Source of the DNA: Lagopus muta | Lineage: Eukaryota; Chordata; Aves; Galliformes; Phasianidae | Direction of reading: 5' to 3' | DNA length: 64,000 nucleotides | NCBI RefSeq assembly: GCF_023343835.1 | Contig: NC_064437.1 | Coordinates: 28,309,001 to 28,373,000 of the forward strand | In this document: piece by piece, positions 12,310 through 23,808 of the stretch | How positions within the stretch are numbered: position 1 is the stretch's first letter | Layout: each line of letters begins with the position of its first letter | Position numbers and translations under genes: made by a program | The notes under the pieces: model-generated | What the model was told of the DNA's origin: nothing | Database searches by the model: none | The model's input: only the letters and a program-made list of their open reading frames with translations

Positions 12310-13255
12310 GTGTGTTTGCAGGGCTAAATCTCAGTTATCCAGAGAACGTGTCAATGATCACAAGCATATATTCTAGGCTGAAATATTCAGGCATTTGGAT
12401 TATTTTTTTCCTGCAGATTAACAAAAATCTCCAGTATTTGGGATGTGCTGTGAGGGCTATTTTTGATGCAGGCCAATACTATGGGCCAGGCACATGGGAG
12501 AGGTACTGCAAAACTGCTGGCCTCTCCAGAAAAGTTTGGAGTAAATCAATCTCACTGTATTGCAGCAATCTTCACTCTTTTGGTTGTTTGTACCAGTGTG
12601 TGATATGACACACAAGGTAGGATAAAATAGTGAAATGCTACCAGACAGACATCCAGAGAGTGCCACAAAGAGTCTAGGTGTAATTGGTAACAACTGCGGA
12701 GACAAGAGTCTTTCTCAGTTGCAAGTGTATTGCTCTGCAGCAATTAAAATCATGCATCAGATTGAGAGAGACAAATAAGAACAAAATGCAGAGCCTGAGG
12801 GCCAGAAAGGGCTGCACTTCTGGCAGTTTGATCAGCCAGGTCATTTCCTCTTGTGACAACATCATAAGGGCCTGACATTTAACAACAGATAAAGAAGATG
12901 GGTTTGTAAATAGATTTGCAACAACTGTTTTTAATAGGGGAATCTGTAGAGCTGTTTCCAAAGCTGACTAAAATCATGTACAACACAAAAGGCGTAGTGT
13001 GAGTCAGTGTAAATAGTTGCAGATTCACCCTGAGCCAGAATAACACACATATAATGCAAAAGCTCAGCAAAGAACTGGGAGATAGCTTTTTGCTGAGCGG
13101 GGATGGGCTGCCAAACAGATATATGCACATTTCCATTAAAAGTGGAACACACCAAAACATCTGTGGGTGAGTATGAGACGTATTCTGTTTTATTCTGTTT
13201 TCTGCATTTAGTTTCAGTGATCGGTAGGAGTTCAGGCTTTATTTCCAAAAAGAAG
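12310..13255 (-). mobile_element. ERV pol fragment (RNase H and integrase), fossil
   Basis: On the minus strand an RNase H-like segment (around 13255-12900, with ATIYTDSHYAFCVVHDFSQL) is followed by integrase-like residues near 12340 (EYMLVIIDTFSG). The order matches a gammaretrovirus-like (class I) pol gene. It is clearly broken by several changes, and no LTRs were found. Old by its degree of decay. Confidence 0.72.
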
Positions 13256-15671
13256 CCAAGATGCTGGGACTCACCCCTTACTTAGTGTATGTAGTTTTAC
13301 ATTAGCTATATTTTTAATGGAGTAAACCAAATCATAGCAGAGTCATAGCAACTAATGATTTTTTTTTTTTTTTTAATTTTGTTTCTGTTTAGGACTATTT
13401 CCTCACAAGTAAATCATAACTTCTATGAATTTATGTTTATTGGTCTTGAATTATTCTGTGAATTTTTCCAGGTATGGAAGAGCTGCAGTGGATGGTAAGC
13501 AAGAAAATGTAAGTCTCATTCCTTGGAGAAAATAGATAAATACAGCTCAGCTACAACTCTCAATAACAGTAACAGGCCCTAAAAATGCAGCTTCCCTGAG
13601 ATACATTCCCCTAGAAAACCTTCAAAGTACTATTTCTGGATTTCTAATGGCCAGATTTTTGAAGTGATTGATGGTAGAAGGGATTGAGTGACACGTGATC
13701 TTCAAGAAATGTCATAGTGAATATTTAGAAAGCTGCATTTTTGCAGGAGTGTCTAAATTGGTAGAGATCAAAATGTAATATATTTAAATTGAAAAACATG
13801 ATCTGCCTTGAAGGCACTGGCAGGACTGTCACATGCAATTGTGTATTTGTGAGTTCCAACCCAGCTTCATTTATGTGAGTTTAGAATCTTGTGCATTTTC
13901 TGGAATAATATAAAACATACAATTTTACATACATTGAGGATTACAGATTTACTTGGTAGATAGTATAATGCATAATTCTACCTGTTTAATTGGCAAAAAA
14001 ATAATATAGAGCATTTTAATACTATTCTAGAGGAACAAGCCCTTTCTTATGTCTGTGTTTACAGAATAATATAGTAGATGAAACTGGAAATTTGCCTCAG
14101 GTCAATATGTAATTTTGAAACACCATAAGGTTATGCATATAATTAACTTTCTGCTCTTTTGCTGGTGCTTTTCCCCTGTCTCCTTTCTGTTAATAATGAA
14201 TAAAACAAAAAATCCTGCCTCAGTTCCATGTTCAGGAAAGTCTTCTGATTTGATTTCTTTAACTTTTAGTTATGCAAACATATTTAATTATTTATCTGCT
14301 TATTTCCACAGGAAATCCTAAAGAGATGCAAACCTTGTTTGAAGGGTTATCATGTCAAAAGGAGATGGAGGATCCATCATTAAGAGAATAGAAATAGAAC
14401 ACTAGTTTCCCAGTAATGGGTGAATGGTTTAGGTTACAATTTGAAAGCTTGTTTGCTATTTGAGAAGTTGGATACTCCCACTTTTAATACTGTGAAAGAA
14501 GAATGCTGCTATAGTACGTGGATGTGACTGTCTGTGGTCAAGTTCATGCAAGGGATGCAAATCACAAATGTGATTCTGTTCTATCGGTCGAGCAACCTGA
14601 AACCCAGTGGCCAGTGTGATAGCCTGCCATTTCTACTCAACCATGAAAATAAATGCTCTCCACCCAAAAATACATTCACTGTCTCTGTGGATGATTTCAT
14701 GCCCACCAGTGCAGCACCAGTGGGACAGGGAAGAGATGTAGGGATGTTGCAGATGGCACGGTCTTTGGGAATCTGCCAGCCATCAGCTGGATTCTCTGGC
14801 ATTAGTCTTCAGACATTCAAAATTACATGCATAACTAAAAACTAATTGATTTTAGTGGGAATCTATTTCTGCAGGACTTTGGTTTCTGGGTCTTGAATTT
14901 AAGTTCACAGTCAGGTGCCTTAAGCCAGTTCATCCACACTGCCTAGTCTAGCTAGTTGCTCTTCCCATGGTCTACTGTGATTGCCCCTTGTCTGAACACT
15001 CCATTCTGGAGAGTGACTTGATCCTCTCTAGATCAGAGCCAACATGAGAATCAAATCCAGGCTGTATGAACAGTCAAGGAGTTTTGTTTGGATTACAGGA
15101 CAACATGGAAGCATCAGGTAGTAACAACCAGTTCAGTTGGCTGAGAGATCACTTACTAGTAATATTGTTTCCTATCCCCTTGGTTAAGATTGTTATTGAC
15201 AGAAACCAGGATTGTACTTGTTGGTTTCACATCTAGAACTTTGCTGAATTTTAACATGCAAAACATGCAGACATAGACAAGATAAGATGTAAGTAGCCTA
15301 TTCTAGCCTCACAGGCTTCTGAAGAGCATGGGATTTGGAGCTTCATAGCAAGGACTTTCATGTCATAGATTGGAGTAGAGAAAAACAAGCAAAAACAACA
15401 ACAGAACACAAGAACAAAACAAGAACAACCAAGTACAACTCTTGTGGCTTATTATTCTATCCTACTCCACCGTGGGATATCATGCTTCATCGTGTACTGT
15501 CAGATAGTTTCTGTATGATATTAATGAGCATTAATATAATGCTCTGACACACAGGGAAATTCTCTTTTTTTCATTTCTATTTCTTTGTAATTTTGGTATT
15601 ACAGATATCATTCATTCAAAATACACCAAATGCAGTATCCTTACTGCTTATCTTCTTATACATATTTAAAG
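13256..15671. other. AT-rich DNA, no gene seen
   Basis: No domain, RNA gene or clear transposon recognised. A T-run lies at about 13360-13374. Open frames of up to 103 codons (14534-14845) overlap on both strands and carry no recognisable motif. Confidence 0.55.
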
Positions 15672-15832
15672 TTCTGATTCTGACCCAAGCAAAGACATTA
15701 ATTCAATCATTAAAAAAATAAAATGTTTACCAACCCTCCCCAGATCTCAAATGAGATCCTGGTCCAAGCTTCAAATAAGAATTCGGTCTGTGCTCTTCAA
15801 GTACTTCATTCTAATCATACAATTAATTGTAA
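15672..15832 (+). repeat. Direct duplication, copy 1
   Basis: About 161 bp starting TTCTGATTCTGACCCAAGC recurs at 17087-17252 with only a handful of substitutions and a longer A-run in the second copy. I do not recognise it as a known transposon. High identity suggests a fairly recent local duplication. Confidence 0.85.
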
Positions 15833-16920
15833 CTATAACATGTTGTAGGCTCTGTAATCAGATGCTATATGTATACAATGAGACAACTGCAAATACTTTT
15901 TACCATTAAAAATACAGAACATACATAGTGGTTCCTCAAGACTTCACTAGAGTATGGGCTATGAACTAGATATGGGTCAGAAAATCAGAGTGCACATAAT
16001 GTCAGCTGCACTTAACAGCCTGTGACTCAAATACTGGCATTTGGTACTAAATTGGAAATCAGTTGCAGCACATAGAAATAAGTTGTTTAGTCATTCTGAA
16101 TTAAGACACACCCAGGAGGAAATTGTGTTGGTTCATTTTGTTGGTTCTTTGGGAGTAAATATAATGATATAAAGAAAATGAAAAACAGACTACAAAACTA
16201 ATGGCCATCTTTCCCAATGCCAGTGATGTACTACAAAATATTTCCAATGTGGAATGAGAAGAAGGAGATTAAACTCTCTGCATTGTGTATTATTGATGTT
16301 TGTGTGTGCGCTATGAACCTTTATGAAAGCAACATCTGCACCCATTTGTATGTTAATTTTTTTTGGCATTTAAAATTTGGCTTTTAAAAAAATATTCTCT
16401 CTGTTTTCCCTTAGAGTGAGAAACTGAGATATAAAGCAGGTGCTGTACAGAGCTATGAGAGCATCTGATCTAAATTAGAAATAAAATCATCTCAGAGGAG
16501 TAACTTCAGTCATCACAGAAAGTGTGTCAAATGCCAAGCTAGAGCATGCTAATAAAATTTGAACTCATATTGCCAGATCAAGTATCTTCATGTATTTCTT
16601 GTTTGTATTTTGTTTGTGAGATTACTTTATTATTTCCATTTTCCTTCTAGCGTTCTATATTCCCTCTCAGTACAGCCATTTCAAAGGCAAAGGAACCTTC
16701 TGATTCCCACATCCTGCACTGCTGACTTCCCCCAAATCTGAGCCATGCTGCTGACTACACTGAAGAGAAAATACATTAGAAAACATTCTGTTTTGTTGAT
16801 AAAGCCAAAAGTATGCAATGATGTTGCAGGTTTCATTTACAAGGTTCATAAGCATCCAAAGAACACAGATAAATGTAGGTTGAAATTGATCTCCATAGGT
16901 CATCTGTCTGTATCAAGTTG

Positions 16921-16974
16921 CATTTCTGATGCATCCAAAGGTGGAGATCCCACAGTATCCCCAGATGACTGGAG
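16921..16974 (+). repeat. Inverted repeat, left arm
   Basis: About 52 bp running from ATTTCTGATGCATCCAAAGG to CCCAGATGACTGG. Its reverse complement occurs at 17263-17315 with one obvious mismatch (GGGATAC versus GGGACAC). Confidence 0.88.
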
Positions 16975-17086
16975 TTTGACCACTAACATGAAGAAATTTT
17001 CTTTTTCCCCATTTCTAATTACAATTTTCCATTTTCCAATTTGTGTTCACTGCTTCTTCTTCTATTGCCTTTCCTATCTGGGAATA

Positions 17087-17252
17087 TTCTGATTCTGACC
17101 CAAGCGAAGACATTAATTCAATCATTAAAAAAAAAAAAAAAAAGTTTACCAACCCTTCCCAGATCTTAAATGAGATCCTGGTCCAAGCTTCAAATAAGAA
17201 TTCAGTCTGTGCTCTTCAAGTACTTCATTCATAATCATACAATTAATTGTAA
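17087..17252 (+). repeat. Direct duplication, copy 2
   Basis: Second copy of the 15672-15832 segment. It lies between the two inverted-repeat arms and ends about 10 bp before the right arm. It has a 17-base A-run (about 17127-17143) where copy 1 has A7TA4. Confidence 0.85.
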
Positions 17253-17262
17253 TTATGTATCC

Positions 17263-17315
17263 CCAGTCATCTGGGGACACTGTGGGATCTCCACCTTTGG
17301 ATGCATCAGAAATTA
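17263..17315 (-). repeat. Inverted repeat, right arm
   Basis: Reverse complement of 16921-16974, starting CCAGTCATCTGGGGACACTG. The first bases also form a small self-palindrome (CCCCAGTCATCTGGGG). Together the arms could form a stem of about 52 bp with a loop near 290 bp. Confidence 0.88.
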
Positions 17316-17344
17316 AACCTCTTGTCTAAACTTTCCCATTAGGT

Positions 17345-17520
17345 TGTCTCTTGACTGAGCAAATACAAACTGCAGGCTCTCCTTGCAAAGCATAGTTTTC
17401 AGCTCACTAATAGCCTTTGTGGGCCACCACTGCAGCAGTCTCACCAAGCATCTCATGAACTATTGAGCCCAGAATTGAGCATTACATTCCAGATGCAATT
17501 GAAGGGCTTTATCTGTGTCC
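17345..17520 (-). mobile_element. Old, diverged CR1-like fragment
   Basis: The stretch GAGCCCAGAATTGAGCATTACATTCCAGATGCAA and the preceding GCCTTTGTGGGCCACCACTG resemble the reverse-oriented CR1 region around GGAGCCCAGAACTGGACA. Divergence is high, so the call is tentative. Confidence 0.4.
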
Positions 17521-19694
17521 TATTCTTTGTCAGACAGTGTGTGGCAGACTCTTAAACCATGCTGCTCTCACCTATGATACTCACTCTCTTGACTGGATGA
17601 GATTTCTCTTTAACTAGTATTTTTTAACAGCTAACACTGTTTGAGAGCTCTGAAAGCTTCATTCTTTTTTTAACTGGAGGACAAACAGCCAAATCTACAA
17701 GCCTCAGGTGCTTCTTCTGTTGTATTGCAAAGTTGTCTCTTCAAACCTCATCACTCCTGTGTTCGTAGCTCCTATGCACAGAATATCTGTCTTAGAGCCC
17801 AACTGTGAGGACAACATTCCAAGATCACAAAGTAAAAAGACTCTGGTTCAAGTGGTTTCATGTTATTCCTCATTTAAAAAAAAATAAATAAACAAAAATA
17901 AAAGTTTTCACAATTTAGTAATTTTCTAAATACTCCTTTCATTGATTACTTTGCAATTTAAAGTGCTTATCTAGATAACTTTGTGAATCCTGGGGCCCTA
18001 AGAATTGATTTCATCTCAGTTCCCTCCTCTTCTGAATGCAAATCCCAACCTAATTGGGCTAAATTCATACAACACAAAAATGAAGTCTTCAACTGCAAGT
18101 GCTGATGTAATATTCGCATTCACACACTACCGGAAAAAAAAAAAAAAAAAAAAGAAAAAAGATGGATCTCAGAATATCTTCTCTCTCTTTTTTAAAAAAT
18201 ATACTCTTCCACTAACTTCCTTGGAAAGAGATTATACATTCCAAAACAAGGGAGGTGGCATAAAGAAAGACTGACTCTTATATGGAGGACAGAAGTACAT
18301 CTCTTTTATGAATTAGGCTTATACTAAAAACTCAGCAACTTCATTACTAAATTGTTGTTTTGCACTGGGTAAATCCTCTGCTAGGTAACAAGCTGTCTGA
18401 AAGGCCCAGAGATGCCCTAAAATAAAGTCTGGTGCAGTACAGAAGAGCCCAGTCAAATCACAGATATTCTGTGCCTGAAAAAAAAGGACTTAGTATTATC
18501 TCTTACCTTTAGGTATTCTCCAGAACAAAAGTGGTCCTAGTGCCCAGCAGAGACTGGGAAGCTTTCAGAAAATTGTTCTTTAGATCTGATTTCCACATTG
18601 ATATCTTTGTTTATTTATTTATTCTAAGAATTCAAATATTCACCAATTGCTTTTAACTGGCCTTGTACCTTCCCTGTTTCTCTCAGCTACCTCAGAAGAA
18701 AATTAAGAAAGCGCCATAGCAAATTTTGCTACTCTCTTTGTTTTAGTCTCAGTATATATACCTAAGTCATTTTATGCTGACAATCTCACATTTATCCAAG
18801 CCATGAGATATGTACAGCCTCCTCACAATATAATGAAATATAGTCACCAGAAAAAGAAAGTGGTTCACAATTTGACATCAGTGAAAAAAATGCTATGGTC
18901 AACTGATGTCAGTTATAAAAATCTTTGTCAATTGTGTAGAATTCTGTCTGTTTAGGGGATGAAATGCTTGTTATCTTATGTAGGTAGATGTAAATTCATC
19001 TATTCCATCCTGTCCTCCTTTAAAATGTTTGAGTTATTCTTCCAAGGCTTTCATCTTGCTTTTAAGACATTGCTGGAAAGTAGTGAAGCAAAACAAAATA
19101 ACATATGAAAACAAAGGCTAGGATGGGGACTTGGAAAGAGCATGTCAGGGGCAGTGAAGTCTTCGAGAGCCATCTGGGCCCTGAAAGTCTCTACTGATTT
19201 ACTGTAATCCCCCTTTTGATTTTATTTTTGCACACATTATGCAAGTATTATGGTGCTAGTATATTGTAAGTATCATAACCTCAATTGGGAGTTTTTCTTA
19301 TCAGTGATACAGTAGGCTTGAGGGAACAACAACATAAGAAGTTGGGAAAAGTCTATCTAAAAAAACATTTTCTGGCAGAAGTAAGGTTTTAAAAGTTGAA
19401 TGTTCTCTAAATAAATAATTCTTGAACTCCTCACCTTTAAAAAATGGAAACACTTAGGAATCTGTTCTGATTCAAGGACAAAAATCTCATGAAATTTTAG
19501 GATTTTCTTCAAAACTTAATTGCACCCATTACAGCCCTGTTAGCTACTATGGCAATAAGGCTACAGATACCTTTTATGGATAACCCATTTTTCAGAATTA
19601 TTTTCTCAGTGAAGTTCTCTTCTGTAAGGCCATTAGATGTTCCAATGATGTTCATTAATAAGAACCTTATCTCAGTATTTCTCTTCTCTTCCCC
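17521..19694. other. AT-rich DNA, no gene seen
   Basis: Nothing recognisable beyond simple sequence: a 20-base A-run at 18134-18153 followed by GAAAAAAG. No open frame with protein-like features. Confidence 0.55.
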
Positions 19695-19772
19695 TATAGC
19701 AGGGGGGTTGGAACTAGATGATCTTAAGGTCCCTTTCAACCCAAACCATTCTATCAAGCTATGATTCTCTCT
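19695..19772 (+). mobile_element. CR1 LINE 3' end
   Basis: Short forward CR1 tail: GGGGGGTTGGAACTAGATGA, then CCCTTTCAACCCAAACCATT and a degenerate ATTCTATC...TATGATTCT end. Confidence 0.85.
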
Positions 19773-22700
19773 TTTCTCCCCTTTAGCTTGGTTGTACATC
19801 AGGTATTTTGAGCACTGCATTAGTCTTGATTTAGGGTCTCTGTGGTGAGATTAAAGGGCCATTTCTCTAAGTTCATTTTAACCATAGTTAAAGGAGAGAG
19901 ATTTGGTTACTTCTTGTTTCTTTATTCTTGCTATTAATTATGTAACTTAACTTCTGTTAATCTTCAGACTTCAAATGTCTGTGACCTAACTAGCACTGAG
20001 GCCTTGTCTGTTCTGAGTGAGTCAGAACCCTTTAAACTGAAGTTCTGTATTTAATAATTAAGCATTTCTGGATTACAAGATCTCAGCTTGGATGAGACAT
20101 GGAAACACTACTATTAAATAAAAATGAAGTGAAAATGGTCCCAGTTTTGTAAACTGCTCCTTGCTGCCAATCTGTGTGCGCTTATCGCTGTTTTTCTGTT
20201 TAGCATTCTTTGTATGATTAAATGACTGTAAGACTATTTGGACATTTTCACAAGTGCGTATGTAACACTGGCTATCTATTTACCTTTTTAAGTGCTTAGA
20301 TTCACAATTCACAGAAAGTGAGCATATCACTACTTCTCCCATCCTTCAAACTATCATCTTGGATACTATCAAACTATCAAACTATCAAACTATCAAACAT
20401 CTTGGATAGTTTGTATAGGAGTGCATGTGGAACCAGCCAGCTTCTCTGGGCTTGTCATTGTTCAAATACAGGAAGTAAGCAAACTGTTATCCCTGATGTG
20501 GTTTTAAAGTGCGTATTTATGTAAAACCCAGGAATAACTAATTTCTGCTTCTGGTTCCACAATAGAGTATTTTGGGAACAGTCTATAGCACATGCCTTCA
20601 TATACCAGTCTAAACTCTTATGTTTAGTGATTTCACCTACTTTTTTGCCCCTATGAAAAATTTTATAGCCACAAGAAAAGAAGAAGAAAAAAAAAGGACA
20701 TTATTTTTGAATTCAGTCTTCATGGTCAGAAATGAGAAGTCAATTAGAAGTTATTTTACAAGCAAATAATTTAGAATTCTCCTCAAATTCCTTGACTACT
20801 TCTTCGCTGCAATTATATCCAAGTTATTTTGAAATATGTTTCTGAAAACACAGATACTGGCTTGTTTCCCTTTAGCTGATGTGCCTTTTTTTATATGGCA
20901 ACTTCACAGATATTATATTGATCCACATCATTAATGCAGAACTTATTCTGCAAACATTTTTATTGGCATCTCAATTGTCATTCTTGAGAACACCTAAAGG
21001 TTGATAATTTTAATGCTATACAGTGAAATGTTGGGTAATTCCTGAGAAAAAATTAGTGGAAATTTGGTTTAGTGAAAGTCACTCATTTTCAAAACAAACT
21101 AACTGGCAAAAAAACTCCTCCCCTTTATGCATTACCTACTTTTAATTAAAATGAATCCACTCTGTTTTTAGAAAGAAAATTAGTCAGGCAACGCTCTGAG
21201 TTCTTAGTGCTAAGAATAGTGATGAGCAGTTTGTGATCCATATCTTTTTAGAAAATCAACATTTTTCAGGTTGATATAAAAGAAACGCTTCAGAGAAAAT
21301 ATGGTTTATCACTTTCACTTCCATCAAAACATATCTGATATTCTTTCTGGTAGATACAGCGTACAGCCTCTAGAACTAATGTTGTGTTCTGCTTGTATAT
21401 ATTAAGGTGTCATTTCAGCAGTACCCATTTCCTAACTCCCTTCCAAAGACAGAACACACTAAATCTTATTTTATATTTTTTTTTTACAAAAAGACAAAAG
21501 CATTCAACACAGCAGAGACTGGCTCATAATTAGCTTAGAGGACTCATCAAGGTTTCTCATCAGTGTACAAAATTCAGTGAACATTTTCATGAAATGCTTT
21601 CTTAGTTAACCACTGAAATTATTATGCATGGCCTGAACACCTTCAGGAATACATTCAGGGGTTGTTACCTGCAATAGGTGTGTTACAAATGGCCAGCTGG
21701 AAATGCACAGTTCATTCACACTGCACACCATGATCATCAGTTATCTCTACACTAGTTTACTGTGGCAGGTCACTGTTCTTTTGGCTGGTGATATTGGTCA
21801 GAGAGAGCTTGAAACACTGGCAGCTCTAGTTTTTTGGTGGGTAGCATCAAAGCACAAGCTTCTGTGAGACATCAGGAGCTGTAGTTGTCCGTATGTAATT
21901 CCAGTGAAGAATCTGTGAGCTCATTGTCTGGCAAAACAGTTCTGCTACTATGATTGCAGCCAGGTAAGCTAATTTAGCATGCTGAAAAATGAACAAGTCA
22001 AAGTTCCTTCTAACTATTATTTCAAGGACAGCATCAGACTACTTCCATCATCGAAGTCAGAGGTCTGGCATCTTCAAGAATATTTATCCTTCCTTTAGTC
22101 AGGAAGTACACATTGCACAATGTAAATCAACACCTATTCATGGACCACTCACTACATTCAGCACAAGACCTCCAAATATGGGAAAAGATTTTTGATGTTC
22201 TAACTTGTAGCTGAGAGCTCATTATTGAACTTTGCTAGTTTATATTTTTAGACCCTGCAATATTTGCTGTTAATTGTATTCTCTTGCTCAGCGAGGGGTA
22301 TTCATGTGCCTTTCTAACATAGCATTGCACTGAAAAAGGAGTTGAGTAACGATTAGGGAGGATTCCAACCGTACTTGTATCTCGCCATGTCTTTATGCTT
22401 TGTCATGTCCTCTGCAATGTCTAATCTAGGGATTAAAATGCTTTTTGTAGAAGCAGAATTTGCATAAAATGACAAAATACTATATTCCTAATTGCTTGTT
22501 GATTATGAATTCAAATTCAAAATAAATGGAACAAGTCTTTGGATGATGTTTTCTAGGGGTTGTGGATTTGCTAAAGATTCTTTTAAATCAGTCCTTCATT
22601 GCTCCTAAAAAAGACAACTTGCAGTGTTGCCAAAGCAGAAAATTGTTGAGTGTAAAACGGCTGATATACGTCTACAGCATTATACTGCAGATCCTGGGCT

Positions 22701-23194
22701 GCTCTACCTTATCTAGACTGCTGGGGTGTTTGGGTACTAATGGAAATTATTCAATAATTGTGAAATCTGCTTCAGAGCCATGTGCTCTAGAAGTAGCAAC
22801 TTATTTCATTTTAATTGACTTCGGTGTTTGATCTGTTAAAAGTCACATTTTCCAAATTTAATCTACTGCCCTGAGAGCTAAAAGTGCATTCTAAACCAAA
22901 AGGATGTCTGGATTGTTCTGTATAAAGCAGAAGGCTCTCAATTAAAAAGCATGAAGTATTTGAGACTAACAATAAAACCATAAGCTTTGATAACACAGAA
23001 GCATCTCAGGGAGAAGGATATACATAAACCCAATATAAAAATGCACCAGTGTCATGGCAAGGTAAATGGGGTATTTAAGAAAGAGTATAATTGCTATGTA
23101 GCAACTTTTAAGAGAGAGCAATAGGAAAAATGTGAAAGAAAAGACTGAAGCCATCAAGATCAGTGCAGAAGAAGGGAATTAGGAGTTCCAAGAG
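19773..23194. other. AT-rich DNA with a small tandem repeat, no gene seen
   Basis: No gene recognised. Near 20366-20398 an 8-bp unit (CTATCAAA) is repeated about four times, flanked on both sides by CATCTTGGATA. The rest is unremarkable AT-rich DNA. Confidence 0.55.
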
Positions 23195-23808
23195 AGGAGC
23201 AGAAGTTCCCTGCAACCAAGGAGAGGCCCATGGGTGGAGCAGGCTGTTCTCCTGCAGCCCACTGAGGACCTTGTCAGAGCAGGTATCTACTTTGCAGCCC
23301 AAAGGGGAGCTCAGGCAGGTAGAAATTACAGTACATGGGGGGGCTCATGCTGGAGCTGAGTGCTTCTGAAGGACTGTGGCTCATGGAGTAGATCCATGCT
23401 AGAGCAGAGGAAAACTGAGGAGGAAGAAAAGGCAGAAAATAGTTACTATGAACTGACCATCACCTCATCAGGAACGGATGAGTGATGTTGAGCATGGGAG
23501 GAAGAGGGGTTGGGGGAAGGTGTACATACCATTCCAATTTTAATTGGCAAGAAATTAAATTAATTGATAAAGAATCATAGAACAGCTTGACTTGGAAAAC
23601 ACATTAAATAACATGTAGTTCTAATTCCCTTGCCATGGACAGGGTTTCCACCCTCCAGACCAGGCTGCACAAAACCCTCCCCTTCCAACCTAGCCTCAAG
23701 TACCTACAGGGATGGGAAATCCACAGTTTCTCTAGGTAATTAGGGAGTGACCTCTTTATCTTAGCCACAAGCAGCTGGGTGGGCAGCTAGTTAAGGTCAA
23801 CCCACCAT
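23195..23808 (+). mobile_element. ERV LTR (fossil) split by a CR1 insertion
   Basis: The left part carries repeated GGAGCAGG/GGAGGAAG-like motifs, then ATGAACTGACCATCACC, GGGGTTGGGGGAAGGTGT and TAATTGGCAAGAAATTAAAT. The right part resumes with GGTAATTAGGGAGTGACC and ends GGTCAACCCACCA. This order matches a known class of bird ERV LTR. A reverse CR1 occupies 23571-23734. Diverged and partial; the left border is approximate. Confidence 0.65.
23571..23734 (-). mobile_element. CR1 LINE fragment nested in the LTR
   Basis: Reverse CR1: AGAATCATAGAACAGCTTGA at its 3' end, through TCAAGTACCTACAGGGATGG, truncated near CACAGTTTCTCTA. LTR sequence resumes immediately on the far side, so the CR1 inserted into a pre-existing LTR. 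Confidence 0.8.
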
